From contig PNKV01000023.1 in NCBI GenBank assembly GCA_013822685.1, positions 1 through 64,000 on the forward strand: a stretch of DNA of 64,000 bases, read 5' to 3'. Of this stretch, positions 1 through 8,821 are shown one piece after another (position 1 is the first letter of the stretch; every line of letters begins with the position of its first letter). The notes beneath the pieces are model-generated. The model ran no database searches and was not told the origin of the DNA. It saw only the letters and a program-made list of their open reading frames with translations. This stretch comes from Leptothrix sp. (in: b-proteobacteria) (lineage in GTDB: Bacteria > Pseudomonadota > Gammaproteobacteria > Burkholderiales > Burkholderiaceae_C). Both the position numbers and the translations under genes were made by a program.

Positions 1-170
1 TCTTCGACGTCGACCGTGGGCGATTCGCCCGTGGTGCCGACCACGCCAATGCAGTTGGTGCCTTCGGCGATGTGCCAGTCGATCAACTTGCGCAGGCTGT
101 CGTAGTCAACGCTGCCGTCGTCGTGCAGAGGGGTGATGAGGGCGACGATACTGCCAAAAATGGATTTCAT
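1..170 (-). CDS. dapA: 4-hydroxy-tetrahydrodipicolinate synthase, N-terminal part (runs off window)
   Basis: The first 56 residues are readable, beginning [20 protein letters not shown] and continuing through the [11 protein letters not shown] loop. This is the DapA N-terminus: the TTGESPT segment carries the active-site threonines of this Schiff-base aldolase family. The enzyme condenses pyruvate with aspartate semialdehyde in lysine and diaminopimelate synthesis in the cytoplasm. The ATG is at 168-170 on the minus strand. The gene lies 107 bp downstream of the short-chain dehydrogenase and may share its transcript. The catalytic lysine lies outside the window, so activity cannot be judged. 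Confidence 0.9.
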   Translation of the reverse strand, partial: MKSIFGSIVALITPLHDDGSVDYDSLRKLIDWHIAEGTNCIGVVGTTGESPTVDVE

Positions 171-277
171 GCTGGTTCCTTCAATCGCGGGATTTTACCC
201 AGCGAGGCGGGGGTCCTGTGTAAAGGGGAATGCGGGGTATGCCCGGGGCTGGGCCGGAGGGCGCTTGAGCGCACGCA

Positions 278-1087
278 TCAATGCGGGTGCGCGTCCTTGT
301 TGAGCGCGGCCAGGGCCAGTTTGTCGACCAGGCCTGGCGCCACCAGTTTCATCCAACGCGCCAGCTTGCCTTTGGCTGACATGACGACTTCGCGCTTGCG
401 TTTGTTGGCGCCCACGCGGATCAGGCGGGCGCATTCTTCGATGGACATGGCGCCGCGCTCGTCCAAGCCGCTTTGGCCGGCGGCCTGGCCCTGGGCGTTG
501 AAGCCACGGTATCGGATCTCGGTGGCCACCACGCCTGGGTAGGTGAGGGTGACCGACACGCCGTGCGGCTGCAGTTCAACGCGCAACGCTTCAAAAAAGC
601 CGGTCATGGCAAATTTGGTGGCGCTGTAGGCGGTGCGGCCCGGCACACCGACCAGCCCGGCCAGGCTGGACACGACCACGATGCGGCCGCGGCTGGCCTT
701 GAGGTGCGGCAGGGCGGCGTGCGTGCACCAGGCGCTGCCCCACAGGTTGATGCGCATGAGTTGTTCGTACCAGGCCATGTCGGTCACGTTTTCCAGCAGC
801 GCGTGGGCCGACATGCCGGCGTTGTTGACCAGGGTGTCGATGCGCCCAAATTGGGCCACCGTGTCGGCGATCAGGCCCCGGCAGGCGTCTTCCTGGCCCA
901 CGTCGGTGGGGCGCACCAGCACCTCGGCGCCCAGCTGCCGGCACTGCAGGGCCACTTGTTCAAGCTTGTCGGCGCTGCGGGCGGCCAGCACCAGGGCCAG
1001 TTGGCCGGCTGATTCCTGGGCCATCTGCCGGGCCAGTTCAGCCCCGATGCCATCAGAGGCGCCAGTGATGATCACGACTTGTCTCAA
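278..1087 (-). CDS. SDR family NAD(P)-dependent oxidoreductase
   Basis: About 269 residues with the classical short-chain dehydrogenase pattern: TGASDGIG cofactor loop near the N-terminus, NNAG in the middle, the catalytic serine in VVVSSLAG and the YSATK catalytic Tyr/Lys motif. It should bind NAD(P)H as a Rossmann fold and oxidise or reduce a small alcohol or ketone; the substrate cannot be read. The start is a TTG: GGAG sits six bases before the TTG at 1087, and this TTG overlaps the stop of the upstream 47-residue ORF (TTGA), suggesting translational coupling. A TTG at 1093 is two codons longer. It belongs to a minus-strand run with the MFS gene. Confidence 0.88.
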   Translation of the reverse strand: MRQVVIITGASDGIGAELARQMAQESAGQLALVLAARSADKLEQVALQCRQLGAEVLVRPTDVGQEDACRGLIADTVAQFGRIDTLVNNAGMSAHALLENVTDMAWYEQLMRINLWGSAWCTHAALPHLKASRGRIVVVSSLAGLVGVPGRTAYSATKFAMTGFFEALRVELQPHGVSVTLTYPGVVATEIRYRGFNAQGQAAGQSGLDERGAMSIEECARLIRVGANKRKREVVMSAKGKLARWMKLVAPGLVDKLALAALNKDAHPH

Positions 1088-1227
1088 AAGCAACTCCAGA
1101 TGCGCGTGGCCAGGTCAAAGACCAGTTGGCTGCGGAAATACATGACGAAGACCAAGGCCAGCAAAAGGGCCGCGCCCAGGTAGGCCAGCCAACGCCATGG
1201 TCTGGGATGGGGCTTGAAGGCGGCCAT
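1084..1227 (-). CDS. small single-pass membrane peptide, 47 aa
   Basis: A short ORF in the gap between the MFS transporter and the SDR gene. It starts at ATG 1225-1227 and reads MAAFKPHPRPWRWLAYLGAA, then a hydrophobic stretch (about residues 14-31), and ends RSQLVFDLATRIWSCF. The layout, a basic N-terminus followed by one helix, fits an inner-membrane peptide with its N-terminus inside. It begins 25 bp after the MFS stop, and its own stop overlaps the SDR start. I do not recognise a family. It may be real, or only a leader whose translation feeds the SDR. Confidence 0.5.
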   Translation of the reverse strand: MAAFKPHPRPWRWLAYLGAALLLALVFVMYFRSQLVFDLATRIWSCF

Positions 1228-1251
1228 GCGGGTCTCGATTGGGCAGGATGG

Positions 1252-2493
1252 TCAGGCCCGCGCCAGGGCCCGGCCCGCCGGGGCCTCGTTTTCCTTGACG
1301 GGCAGATTCAGGGCCGCGGCCAACAAACCCAGGCCGACGGCCAACCACCAGACGACATCGTAGCTGCCCGTGGCGTCGTACAAGCGCCCGCCCAGCCACA
1401 CGCCCATGAAAGAGCCGATCTGGTGCGAGAAGAACACCAGTGCGCCTAGCATGGACAGGTGCTGCACGCCCAACATTTGCGCCACCACCGCGTTGGTGGG
1501 CGGCACGGTGGACAGCCACAAGGTGCCCATCGCGGCAGCGAACAGGCCCACCGTGAACGGGCTGAGCGGCGTCAGGATGAAAGCGATCATCACCACCGAG
1601 CGCAGCGTGTAGATGCCCGAGAGGATCCAGGTCTTGCGCCACTTTTGGCCCAAGGCGCCGGCCGCATAAGTGCCAACCACGTTGAACAGGCCGATCAAGG
1701 CCAGGGCCGTGGTGGCCACGGTGGGGTCAAGCTGGTGGTCTTTGAGGTAGCTGGGCAAGTGCACGCCGATGAAGGCGAGCTGGAAACCGCACACGAAGTA
1801 GCCGCCGGTCAACAGCAGATAGCTGGGATGGCGCAAGGCCTCGCGCAGGGCTTGTCCGGCGGTTTGCTTGAGTTCGGGGTTCTGAATGTTGCGGGCGGTG
1901 GCCTCGTCACGCAGGGCTTGCGGGTCATCGCGCAGCCCCCAGGCCAGTGGGATCAACAGCAGCGCGAAGCTGGCCAGCACCCACAGGGCCTGCTGCCAGC
2001 CGAGGTGGCTGATCAACAGACTGGACACCGGCACCATCAGGAATTGTCCGAAAGACCCGGCCGCCGCCGTGATGCCCATGGCCCAGGATCGGCGGCTTGG
2101 ATCGACATGGCGGCCGAGCACGCCATAAACCACGGCGTAGGTGGAGCAGGCCTGGCCCAGGCCGACCAGCACGCCGGTGCTGAGCATGAACAAGGTGGGT
2201 GTGCCCGCGACGGACATGCCGAGCAGGCCGCAGCCGTACAGCAGTGCGCCAGCCCACAGCACCCAAAAGGCGCCACGGCGGTCGGCCCACCACCCAACGA
2301 TGGGCCCGGCGGCACCCCAGACCAGGTTTTGCACCGCCATCGCCAGCGAGAACGACTCGCGGCTCCACCCACGCTCCATGATGATAGGTTGCAGCCACAG
2401 GCCAAAGCCGTGACGGATGCCCATGGACAGAGTGACGACCAGGGCGCCGCACAGCAGCAATTGCTGCAAAGGCAGGCGGGAATCGTTGCGCAT
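1252..2493 (-). CDS. MFS transporter, 413 aa
   Basis: A 413-residue protein with about twelve hydrophobic segments in two halves and a cytoplasmic central loop around residues 195-225 (RDDPQALRDEATARNIQNPE). The N-terminal half carries GWWADRRG between TM2 and TM3, the major facilitator loop signature. The general look (early GIRHGFGLWLQPI segment) resembles OFA/monocarboxylate-type MFS proteins, so an organic anion is a reasonable but unproven substrate. No convincing Shine-Dalgarno precedes the ATG. It is first in the minus-strand run that continues into the membrane peptide, the SDR and dapA. Confidence 0.88.
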   Translation of the reverse strand: MRNDSRLPLQQLLLCGALVVTLSMGIRHGFGLWLQPIIMERGWSRESFSLAMAVQNLVWGAAGPIVGWWADRRGAFWVLWAGALLYGCGLLGMSVAGTPTLFMLSTGVLVGLGQACSTYAVVYGVLGRHVDPSRRSWAMGITAAAGSFGQFLMVPVSSLLISHLGWQQALWVLASFALLLIPLAWGLRDDPQALRDEATARNIQNPELKQTAGQALREALRHPSYLLLTGGYFVCGFQLAFIGVHLPSYLKDHQLDPTVATTALALIGLFNVVGTYAAGALGQKWRKTWILSGIYTLRSVVMIAFILTPLSPFTVGLFAAAMGTLWLSTVPPTNAVVAQMLGVQHLSMLGALVFFSHQIGSFMGVWLGGRLYDATGSYDVVWWLAVGLGLLAAALNLPVKENEAPAGRALARA

Positions 2494-2541
2494 GAGGAGG
2501 GCGCCCGGCCAGGGCGCGGTGGGTTGAACAGGGCGGGTCGG

Positions 2542-2892
2542 TCAGACCTGCATGTTCATGATATCCGTGTAAGCCTGAACCAGCTTGTTGCGCACTTGAA
2601 CGGCCGACTGGAAACCGAGCTGCGCCTTTTGCATGGCGACCATGGTTTGCTCCAGGCTGACGGTGGGGTTGTCGAATTGCACTTCGCGCTGCATGGCGCT
2701 GGCCTGGTTCTGAGCTTGGCTGACCGATCCCAGCGCACTGGAAAAAGCCGCCTGGAAACTCGACTTTTCGACATTGCCGGTACCGCCCAGGGCGTCCAGC
2801 CGGGTTTTGGCCTGAACGCGCTCGGCGATGTCGGACATGCCGGCTTTGGCAGCGGCTTGTGCGAAATCAAAAGGCTTAAGTTTCAGGTCCAT
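2542..2892 (-). CDS. fliE: flagellar hook-basal body complex protein FliE
   Basis: 116 residues, close to the family's usual 100-115. The C-terminal half (SLEQTMVAMQKAQLGFQSAV, then QVRNKLVQAYTDIMNMQV) is the conserved FliE helix hairpin that joins the MS ring to the proximal rod. It is exported through the flagellar type III apparatus. The gene is divergent from fliF and the rest of the fli operon, as in Salmonella, and stands alone on its strand; the downstream neighbour in its orientation is the MFS gene. Confidence 0.94.
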   Translation of the reverse strand: MDLKLKPFDFAQAAAKAGMSDIAERVQAKTRLDALGGTGNVEKSSFQAAFSSALGSVSQAQNQASAMQREVQFDNPTVSLEQTMVAMQKAQLGFQSAVQVRNKLVQAYTDIMNMQV

Positions 2893-3098
2893 GGTGCCGT
2901 TATCTCAGACAAGGCGTGATGCAGTTCACCACGATGCCAATACTAGGCGTCCATGCTTGATCCGAAGTTGGGAAGTGCCCGGTAAATCTGCGGCTGTTCC
3001 CGGCACTTTTGCCTGCTCTTCCTCCGAATAATGGACGTGTTCCGGCGGGTTTGCGGCATCGTATGGTTTCGATGCGCGGCCCAACGCTTCGACCACAC
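2893..3098. promoter_or_regulatory. divergent fliE / fliF intergenic region
   Basis: 206 bp separating the divergent fliE and fliF starts must hold both flagellar promoters. I looked for sigma-54 (GG-N10-GC) and sigma-28 (TAAA-N15-GCCGATAA) elements and found only poor matches. A 7-bp inverted repeat (AAGTGCC / GGCACTT) lies near 2971-3009 and could be an activator site. Its presence is seen; its role is a guess. Confidence 0.4.
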
Positions 3099-4826
3099 AT
3101 GGAAGTCACAGTCGCACCAACCCAAGCTGTCATCGCATCGCCCAACCAGGCGGTCGAACCCACCCCACCGCTCAATTTTGTTCAGCGCGTGGGGGCATTG
3201 CCCATGCAGCGCAAGTTGATGCTGGGGGGCGGTCTGGCGGCCATTGTCGCCATCTTCATTGCGATGGTGTTGTGGGGCAAGCAGGGCGATTTCCGGGTGC
3301 TGTATGCCAATTTGTCTGACAAAGACGGCGGCGCAATCGTGGCCTCGCTGCAGCAGATGAACGTGCCTTACAAATACGCCGATGGTGGCGGCGCGATCCT
3401 GGTGCCGGCCGAGAAGGTGCACGACGTGCGCCTGAAGCTGGCCTCCGCCGGGTTGCCCAAGGGCTCGGTGGTGGGTTTTGAATTGATGGAAACCCAGAAA
3501 TTCGGCGTGACGCAATTCCAGGAGCGCTTGAACTTCCAGCGTGGCCTGGAAGGCGAGCTGACCCGTTCGATCCAGACCCTGAATGGCGTGCAGAGCGCCC
3601 GGGTGCACTTGGCCTTGCCCAACCAGAACGGCTTCTTCCGCGAACAACAAAAACCGTCGGCCTCCGTGGTGCTGACCTTGTACCCCGGCCGCACCCTGGA
3701 CCGTGGCCAGGTGGCGGGCATCGTTCACCTGGTGTCGTCCAGCGTGCCGGAAATGCCCATCAAGGCCGTGAGCGTGCTGGACCAATCGGGTGGTTTGCTG
3801 TCGGGCCCCAATGATGGCGTGGACCAAGCCGGCCTGGACGCCCAGCAGTTGCAATACGTGCATCAGATCGAAGCCAACTACACCCAGCGCATCAAGGACA
3901 TCCTGGAGCCGGTGCTGGGCCAGAACAACCTGCGCGCCCAGGTCACGGCCGATGTGGATTTCTCGCAAGTTGAATCCACCGCCGAAGAGTACAAACCCAA
4001 CCAAGGCCAGGCGCCCGCCTCGGTGCGCAGCCAGCAAAGCACTGAGCAATCGGGTGGCGGCTCGGCCACGCCATCCGGCGTGCCAGGCGCGGCCAGCAAC
4101 CAGCCGCCCACACCAGCCACCGCGCCGGTGAATGGCACCGCACAAGCTTTGCAAGCCGGCCAGGGCGCTGGTGGCACCAACGGCACCAGCCGCCGCGAGG
4201 CCGTCACCAATTACGAAGTGGACAAGACAGTGCGCGTGACGCGCAACGCCACCGGCACGATCAAGCGTTTGAACGCCGCCGTGGTGTTGAACAGCCGCTC
4301 GGTGACCGATGCCAAGGGCAAGACCACGGTGCAGCCCATCAGCCAGGAAGAATTGGACAAGTTGACCGCACTGGTGCGCGAAACCATTGGCTTCAACGAG
4401 CAGCGTGGCGATTCGGTCAAATTGATCAACACGCCATTCCAGGTGGTGAAAGAAGAGCCCGACAACACGCCGTTCTGGAAGAGCCCCGAGACGGTGGACC
4501 TGCTGCGCACATTGGCCGTGCCGGGCGCCCTGACGCTGGCCGCGCTGATCGTGGTGTTCGGCGCGATCCGCCCGGCCATCAAGGCGGCCCAGCCCGTGGT
4601 GTCTGAAGAAGACAAGCAACCCAAATTGAGCGCGGTGGTTGATGACGTGCAAGAACTGCCAGGCTTGCAGACGGTGCCGCCCGGCATGGTGATGGGCCCG
4701 AACGGCCAGTTGCTGCCGGCCCTGGGCGCGCCCACGGGTGATGCCCGCCTGGAAGCGGCGCGGCAATTGGCGCGCGAAAACCCTGCGGCCATGGCTGGTG
4801 TGATGCGCGAATGGATGGCTGGTTAG
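3099..4826 (+). CDS. fliF: flagellar MS-ring protein FliF
   Basis: About 575 residues from the ATG at 3099. A transmembrane helix (residues about 42-60, LMLGGGLAAIVAIFIAMVLW) is followed by the ring-building motifs typical of FliF (FRVLYANLSDKDGGAIV, then KVHDVRLKLASAGLPKG, then FGVTQFQERLNFQRGLEGEL). A Gly/Pro/Ala-rich periplasmic linker sits around residues 315-370. A second helix near residue 475 precedes the cytoplasmic FliG-binding tail. It forms the inner-membrane MS ring. Upstream in-frame starts (TTG 3009, ATG 3063, ATG 3072) exist and none has a good Shine-Dalgarno; 3099 gives the usual N-terminal length. It heads the plus-strand fli operon. Confidence 0.95.
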   Translation: MEVTVAPTQAVIASPNQAVEPTPPLNFVQRVGALPMQRKLMLGGGLAAIVAIFIAMVLWGKQGDFRVLYANLSDKDGGAIVASLQQMNVPYKYADGGGAILVPAEKVHDVRLKLASAGLPKGSVVGFELMETQKFGVTQFQERLNFQRGLEGELTRSIQTLNGVQSARVHLALPNQNGFFREQQKPSASVVLTLYPGRTLDRGQVAGIVHLVSSSVPEMPIKAVSVLDQSGGLLSGPNDGVDQAGLDAQQLQYVHQIEANYTQRIKDILEPVLGQNNLRAQVTADVDFSQVESTAEEYKPNQGQAPASVRSQQSTEQSGGGSATPSGVPGAASNQPPTPATAPVNGTAQALQAGQGAGGTNGTSRREAVTNYEVDKTVRVTRNATGTIKRLNAAVVLNSRSVTDAKGKTTVQPISQEELDKLTALVRETIGFNEQRGDSVKLINTPFQVVKEEPDNTPFWKSPETVDLLRTLAVPGALTLAALIVVFGAIRPAIKAAQPVVSEEDKQPKLSAVVDDVQELPGLQTVPPGMVMGPNGQLLPALGAPTGDARLEAARQLARENPAAMAGVMREWMAG

Positions 4827-4842
4827 TCAAGGACGGATGAAC

Positions 4843-5838
4843 ATGGATGACAAAGGACTCGAAGACGCTGCGATCTTGCTCATGTCACTGGGCGAGGAAG
4901 AGGCTGCCGAGGTCTTTAAACACCTGGAGCCCAAGGAAGTGCAAGGCCTGGGTGAAACGATCGCCAAGCTCAAGTCGGTGCCGCGCGACCGTGTCGAAAA
5001 AGTGTTGACACGTTTTGCCGACGATTCGAACGACTTGGGCGTGTTGGTGCCTGACACCGACGAATACGTCAAGGCGGTTTTGCGCAAAGCCTTGGGCGAG
5101 GAAAAGGCCAATCTGCTGATCGACCGGATCATCCAGGGCAGCGATGTCACGGGCATCGAAAGCCTGAAGTGGATGGACGCGCAATCGGTGGCCGAACTGC
5201 TGCGCAATGAACACCCCCAGATCGTGGCGGCCATCCTGGTCCACCTGGATCCGGATCAGTGTTCATCGGTGCTGAAGTCGTTCTCGGACCGCCACCGCAA
5301 TGAAGTGATGGTGCGCATTGCCACGCTGGACGGCATCCAGCCGCAAGCCCTGAAAGACTTGAACGAAGTGTTGTCGCGCGTGTTGGCGGGCGGCACCCAG
5401 ATCCGCAAGTCGTCGCTGGGCGGCGTGAAGCCTGCCGCTGAAATCATCAACCTGATGGGCTCCAGCCTGGAGACATCGGTGCTGGACTACATCCGCGAAA
5501 GCGACGCGGACCTGGCGCAGAAGATCATGGACAACATGTTCGTTTTCGACGACCTGGAGAAGCTGGACGACAAGGGCTTCCAGGCCCTGCTCAAGGAAGT
5601 GCAGACCGAGTCGCTCATCATTGCGCTCAAGGGTGCTTCGCCAGAGATCCGCGAGAAGGTGTTCAAGAACATGTCCAGCCGTGCGGCCGAAACGCTGCGC
5701 GAAGACCTGGAATCGCGCGGCCCGGTCAAGCTGTCCGAGGTCGAGGGCGAGCAAAAGGAAATGCTCAAGATCGTGCGGCGCCTGGCCGACGAAGGGCAGA
5801 TAGCCTTGGCCAGCGGAGGCGACGATGAGTACGTCTAA
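4843..5838 (+). CDS. fliG: flagellar motor switch protein FliG
   Basis: 331 residues, normal for FliG. The N-terminus (DAAILLMSLGEEEAAEVFKH) is the FliF-binding domain. The middle carries the EHPQ motif (NEHPQIVAAILVHL) used to contact FliM, and the C-terminal torque domain includes MDNMFVFDDLEKLDDKGFQ with the charged residues that face the stator. An ATG at 4837 is two codons earlier, but AAGGA at 4829-4833 is spaced better for 4843. It follows fliF by 16 bp and overlaps fliH by 14 bp. Confidence 0.95.
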   Translation: MDDKGLEDAAILLMSLGEEEAAEVFKHLEPKEVQGLGETIAKLKSVPRDRVEKVLTRFADDSNDLGVLVPDTDEYVKAVLRKALGEEKANLLIDRIIQGSDVTGIESLKWMDAQSVAELLRNEHPQIVAAILVHLDPDQCSSVLKSFSDRHRNEVMVRIATLDGIQPQALKDLNEVLSRVLAGGTQIRKSSLGGVKPAAEIINLMGSSLETSVLDYIRESDADLAQKIMDNMFVFDDLEKLDDKGFQALLKEVQTESLIIALKGASPEIREKVFKNMSSRAAETLREDLESRGPVKLSEVEGEQKEMLKIVRRLADEGQIALASGGDDEYV

Positions 5839-6865
5839 GCCCGTGCCGCCAGGCGGTGGCAACAACGGTGGCAATGGCAACGGCAACGGCGGCAATGTGC
5901 CGAACTCGTACACGCGTTTCATCCCTCGCGAAGAGCTGGGATCGTTCGCGGCCTGGAACCCCCAGACATTCGAAAAGCCCTCGGCCGACAAAGCTGACCC
6001 CGCAGGCGACTCGGGTGTGCGCAAGCAGACGTTCTCGGAGCGCGCTGCGGCCAGCGTGCCTTTGACGGTGAAGCCGGCCGCCGGCGCCTCGGCAAAAGCC
6101 GCACCGGCCGCCGCCCGGCCCGCTGCGCCCAAGGCAGCGCCCAAAGCCACGGTCACCAGCATCAAACGGCAACCTTTGGTGGGCGGCATGCCCGGCGAAG
6201 AAGCCCCCATGCCCCCCGAGCCGCCAGCGCCCCCCGCGCCGGCACCCGATGTGGAAGAGCTGGTCGACAAGGCCCACAAATCGGGCTACCAGGATGGCTA
6301 CCGCAATGGCCTGATCGCGCTCGAAAGCTACAAGCAGACCCAGGCGGCCCAGTTGGCCGCCTACATGAACGACCAGATCGGCGCACTCGCCTCCGACTTC
6401 CACCACCGCCTGGAATCGTTGGAGCAGCAACTGGCTGGCCGGATCGCCGGCGTGGCGCTGGAGTTGGCCCGCCAGGTGGTGCGCAGCGAGCTGGACCAGC
6501 GCCCCGAAGCCGTGTTGACGGTCGCCGAGGAAGCGCTCAGCGTGCTGTTGTCATCGGCCAAGCAGATTGTGGTGCGCTTGAACCCGGACGACAACGCGCT
6601 GGCTCAGGGTTCCTTGACCGAAGTATTGCAAGCCCGTGGTGCCCGCCTCTTGCCCGATGCCGCCGTGACGCGCGGTGGGTGCGTGGTCGAGTCCGACATC
6701 GCCGTGGTGGATGCCAGCGTGGAAGCACGCTGGTTCCGCGCCGCCGCCGCGATGGGCAGCCAGACCGCCTGGAATGGCGGCCACGAAGTGCCTTACACCC
6801 CCGTGGACAACGGTGACAGCACCGACATGGATGACGAATTGCCCGCTGCCGGAGATGCCGCATGA
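5825..6865 (+). CDS. fliH: flagellar assembly protein FliH (export ATPase regulator)
   Basis: 346 residues, longer than most FliH proteins (about 230-250) because of a disordered N-terminal half: a Gly/Asn stretch at residues 6-25 and an Ala/Pro/Lys stretch to about residue 145. The conserved part starts near [13 protein letters not shown], has the coiled-coil region, and ends in the V-ATPase-E-like domain ([20 protein letters not shown]). FliH binds FliI and docks it at the export gate. GGAGG lies five bases before the ATG. It overlaps fliG by 14 bp and fliI by 4 bp (ATGA). Confidence 0.92.
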   Translation: MSTSKPVPPGGGNNGGNGNGNGGNVPNSYTRFIPREELGSFAAWNPQTFEKPSADKADPAGDSGVRKQTFSERAAASVPLTVKPAAGASAKAAPAAARPAAPKAAPKATVTSIKRQPLVGGMPGEEAPMPPEPPAPPAPAPDVEELVDKAHKSGYQDGYRNGLIALESYKQTQAAQLAAYMNDQIGALASDFHHRLESLEQQLAGRIAGVALELARQVVRSELDQRPEAVLTVAEEALSVLLSSAKQIVVRLNPDDNALAQGSLTEVLQARGARLLPDAAVTRGGCVVESDIAVVDASVEARWFRAAAAMGSQTAWNGGHEVPYTPVDNGDSTDMDDELPAAGDAA

Positions 6866-8295
6866 ACATGCCCATTCGCGCCGCTGGCCAAGGCGTGGCC
6901 ATGGACCGCTGGAATCGTTTCCTGAGTGATCTGGACGATTGCGCCAGCACGGCGATTCCCCTTGAAAACCAGGGCAAGCTGGTCCGCGTGGCGGGCTTGG
7001 TGCTGGAGGCCGCTGGCCTGCGCCTGCCCGTGGGTGCCGTGTGCGAGATCCATTCCGAAACACGCCTGGAAGCCCAGCCCGTGCTGGCCGAAGTGGTGGG
7101 TTTTGCCGGCGACCGCGCCTACCTGATGCCGACGGCGGAAGCGCACGGCCTGTCGAGCGGCGCCCGCGTGGTGCCGCGTGCCATCCCGATCAACCCGCCT
7201 TTGCTGGGCCGCCCGAATCACCCTTGGCGCCGTAGCGAAGACCGCACGCGGCACTTGCCCATCGGCAGTGGCCTGCTGGGCCGCGTGGTCAATGCCCACG
7301 GGGAGCCCCTGGACCGCCATGGCCCTTTGAATCACGTGCGCAGCGAACCCCTGGTGCGCCGCCCCATGAACGCCATGGAGCGCGATCCCGTGCGCCTGCC
7401 CCTGGACACCGGCGTGCGCGCCATCAACACCATGCTCACCGTGGGCCGTGGCCAGCGCATCGGCCTGTTCGCCGGCTCCGGTGTTGGTAAATCGGTGCTG
7501 CTGGGCATGATGGCCCGCTACACCCAGGCCGACGTCATCGTCGTGGGCCTGATCGGCGAACGGGGCCGTGAAGTCAAGGAATTCATCGAAGACATCCTGG
7601 GTGAAGACGGCCTGGCCCGCTCGGTGGTGGTGGCCGCACCTGCGGATGCACCCCCATTGACGCGCATGCAGGGCGCGAACTACGCTACCGCTGTGGCTGA
7701 ACACTTTCGTGACCAGGGCCTGCATGTGCTGCTGCTGATGGATTCGCTCACCCGGTATGCCATGGCCCAGCGCGAAATCGCCCTGGCCATTGGCGAGCCG
7801 CCTGCCACGAAGGGCTATCCGCCTTCGTGCTTTGCCAAACTGCCCCAACTTGTTGAGCGCAGCGGCAATGGCCTGAACGGCCATGGATCGATCACGGCCT
7901 TCTACACCGTGCTGTCCGAGGGCGACGACCAGCAAGACCCGATCGCCGACGCGGCCCGCGCCATCCTGGATGGCCACATCGTGCTGTCGCGTGACCTGGC
8001 TGAGGGGGGGCACTTCCCGGCCATCGACATCGAGAAATCGGCCTCGCGGGTGATGAACAACGTGGCCAGCAGCGAGCACATCGATTCGTCGCGCCGCTTC
8101 CGGCAGCTGTGGTCCAAGTACAGCAAGGCCAAGGATCTGATCCAGCTGGGCGCCTACGTGCCCGGACACGACCGCGACCTGGACCAGGCCGTGAAACTGC
8201 ACCCGGCCATGGTGGCCATGCTCCAACAAGACATGCACCTGCCCGCGCGCCTGGATGACAGCGTCGAGCAACTGCGTCACATCGTGAGCGATTGA
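6862..8295 (+). CDS. fliI: flagellum-specific ATP synthase FliI (export ATPase)
   Basis: 477 residues with the F1-beta-like fold. Walker A is [13 protein letters not shown] and Walker B is [13 protein letters not shown]; the conserved [20 protein letters not shown] segment is typical of type III export ATPases. It forms a hexamer at the base of the export apparatus and helps unfold and deliver substrates. It overlaps fliH by 4 bp and is separated from fliJ by one base. The N-terminal ~20 residues are a family-typical extension. Confidence 0.96.
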   Translation: MNMPIRAAGQGVAMDRWNRFLSDLDDCASTAIPLENQGKLVRVAGLVLEAAGLRLPVGAVCEIHSETRLEAQPVLAEVVGFAGDRAYLMPTAEAHGLSSGARVVPRAIPINPPLLGRPNHPWRRSEDRTRHLPIGSGLLGRVVNAHGEPLDRHGPLNHVRSEPLVRRPMNAMERDPVRLPLDTGVRAINTMLTVGRGQRIGLFAGSGVGKSVLLGMMARYTQADVIVVGLIGERGREVKEFIEDILGEDGLARSVVVAAPADAPPLTRMQGANYATAVAEHFRDQGLHVLLLMDSLTRYAMAQREIALAIGEPPATKGYPPSCFAKLPQLVERSGNGLNGHGSITAFYTVLSEGDDQQDPIADAARAILDGHIVLSRDLAEGGHFPAIDIEKSASRVMNNVASSEHIDSSRRFRQLWSKYSKAKDLIQLGAYVPGHDRDLDQAVKLHPAMVAMLQQDMHLPARLDDSVEQLRHIVSD

Positions 8296-8296
8296 G

Positions 8297-8791
8297 ATGA
8301 GCAGCATCCAGCCCCTGTTGATCTTGCTTGATTCGGCCGAGAAGGCCCGGGACGATGCCGTCTCGCAAATGGAAAACGCACGCCGCGCCCACGAGGCTGC
8401 GCGCCAGCAAGCCCAGTCGCTGGCCGATTGGCGCAAGGAATACCAGCAGCGCTGGAGCAGCCAGTTCGCCAAATCGGGCGGCATGGAAATCGTGCGCTGC
8501 TACCAGGACTTCACCGCGCGTTTGGGCGATGCCGTGTCCGAGCAGGACAAGCGGGTCACCCAGGCGGCGCTGTTCATGGAGCAATGCCGCCTGCAACTGA
8601 TCGAGCGCGAGCGCAAGGTGGCCGCGGTGGGCCAACTGATTGACCGACGCGCGCTGGAAGCCGCGCAGCGCGAACAGCGCCGTGACCAGAAAGCCACCGA
8701 CGAACAGGCCGCTCGTGCGGGCCGGGGCGGCTCTTCGCCGCTGTCATCGTCCATGGGCTCGAGCACCAGCTTCGTGCCGACGTCCTATTGA
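8297..8791 (+). CDS. fliJ: flagellar export protein FliJ
   Basis: 164 residues, slightly longer than the usual ~147. The protein is almost entirely charged alpha-helical coiled coil (LDSAEKARDDAVSQMENARR onward), as expected for the FliJ stalk that inserts in the FliI hexamer and contacts FlhA. The C-terminus from about residue 140 (RGGSSPLSSSMGSSTSF) is a Ser/Gly-rich tail. Identification rests on the coiled-coil pattern and its position between fliI and fliK. Confidence 0.9.
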   Translation: MSSIQPLLILLDSAEKARDDAVSQMENARRAHEAARQQAQSLADWRKEYQQRWSSQFAKSGGMEIVRCYQDFTARLGDAVSEQDKRVTQAALFMEQCRLQLIERERKVAAVGQLIDRRALEAAQREQRRDQKATDEQAARAGRGGSSPLSSSMGSSTSFVPTSY

Positions 8792-8821
8792 ATTGAATGA
8801 ATGATCTTGAAAGGTTGTGAC

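Noticed and set aside
1459-2919. 486-residue plus-strand ORF across the MFS and fliE genes
   Set aside because: Antisense to two well-supported genes; composition is His/Gly/Arg-rich, the usual shadow pattern in GC-rich DNA.
2971-3020. Possible sigma-54 promoter (GGCAC then GC) before fliF
   Set aside because: The GG-to-GC spacing is off by one or more bases on both strands, so it does not meet the strict -24/-12 requirement.
2943-4766. 607-residue minus-strand ORF over fliF
   Set aside because: Antisense to fliF, no motif, and it would replace the divergent promoter region.
6793-8484. 563-residue minus-strand ORF over fliI
   Set aside because: Antisense to the fliI ATPase, which has intact Walker motifs; the shadow has none.
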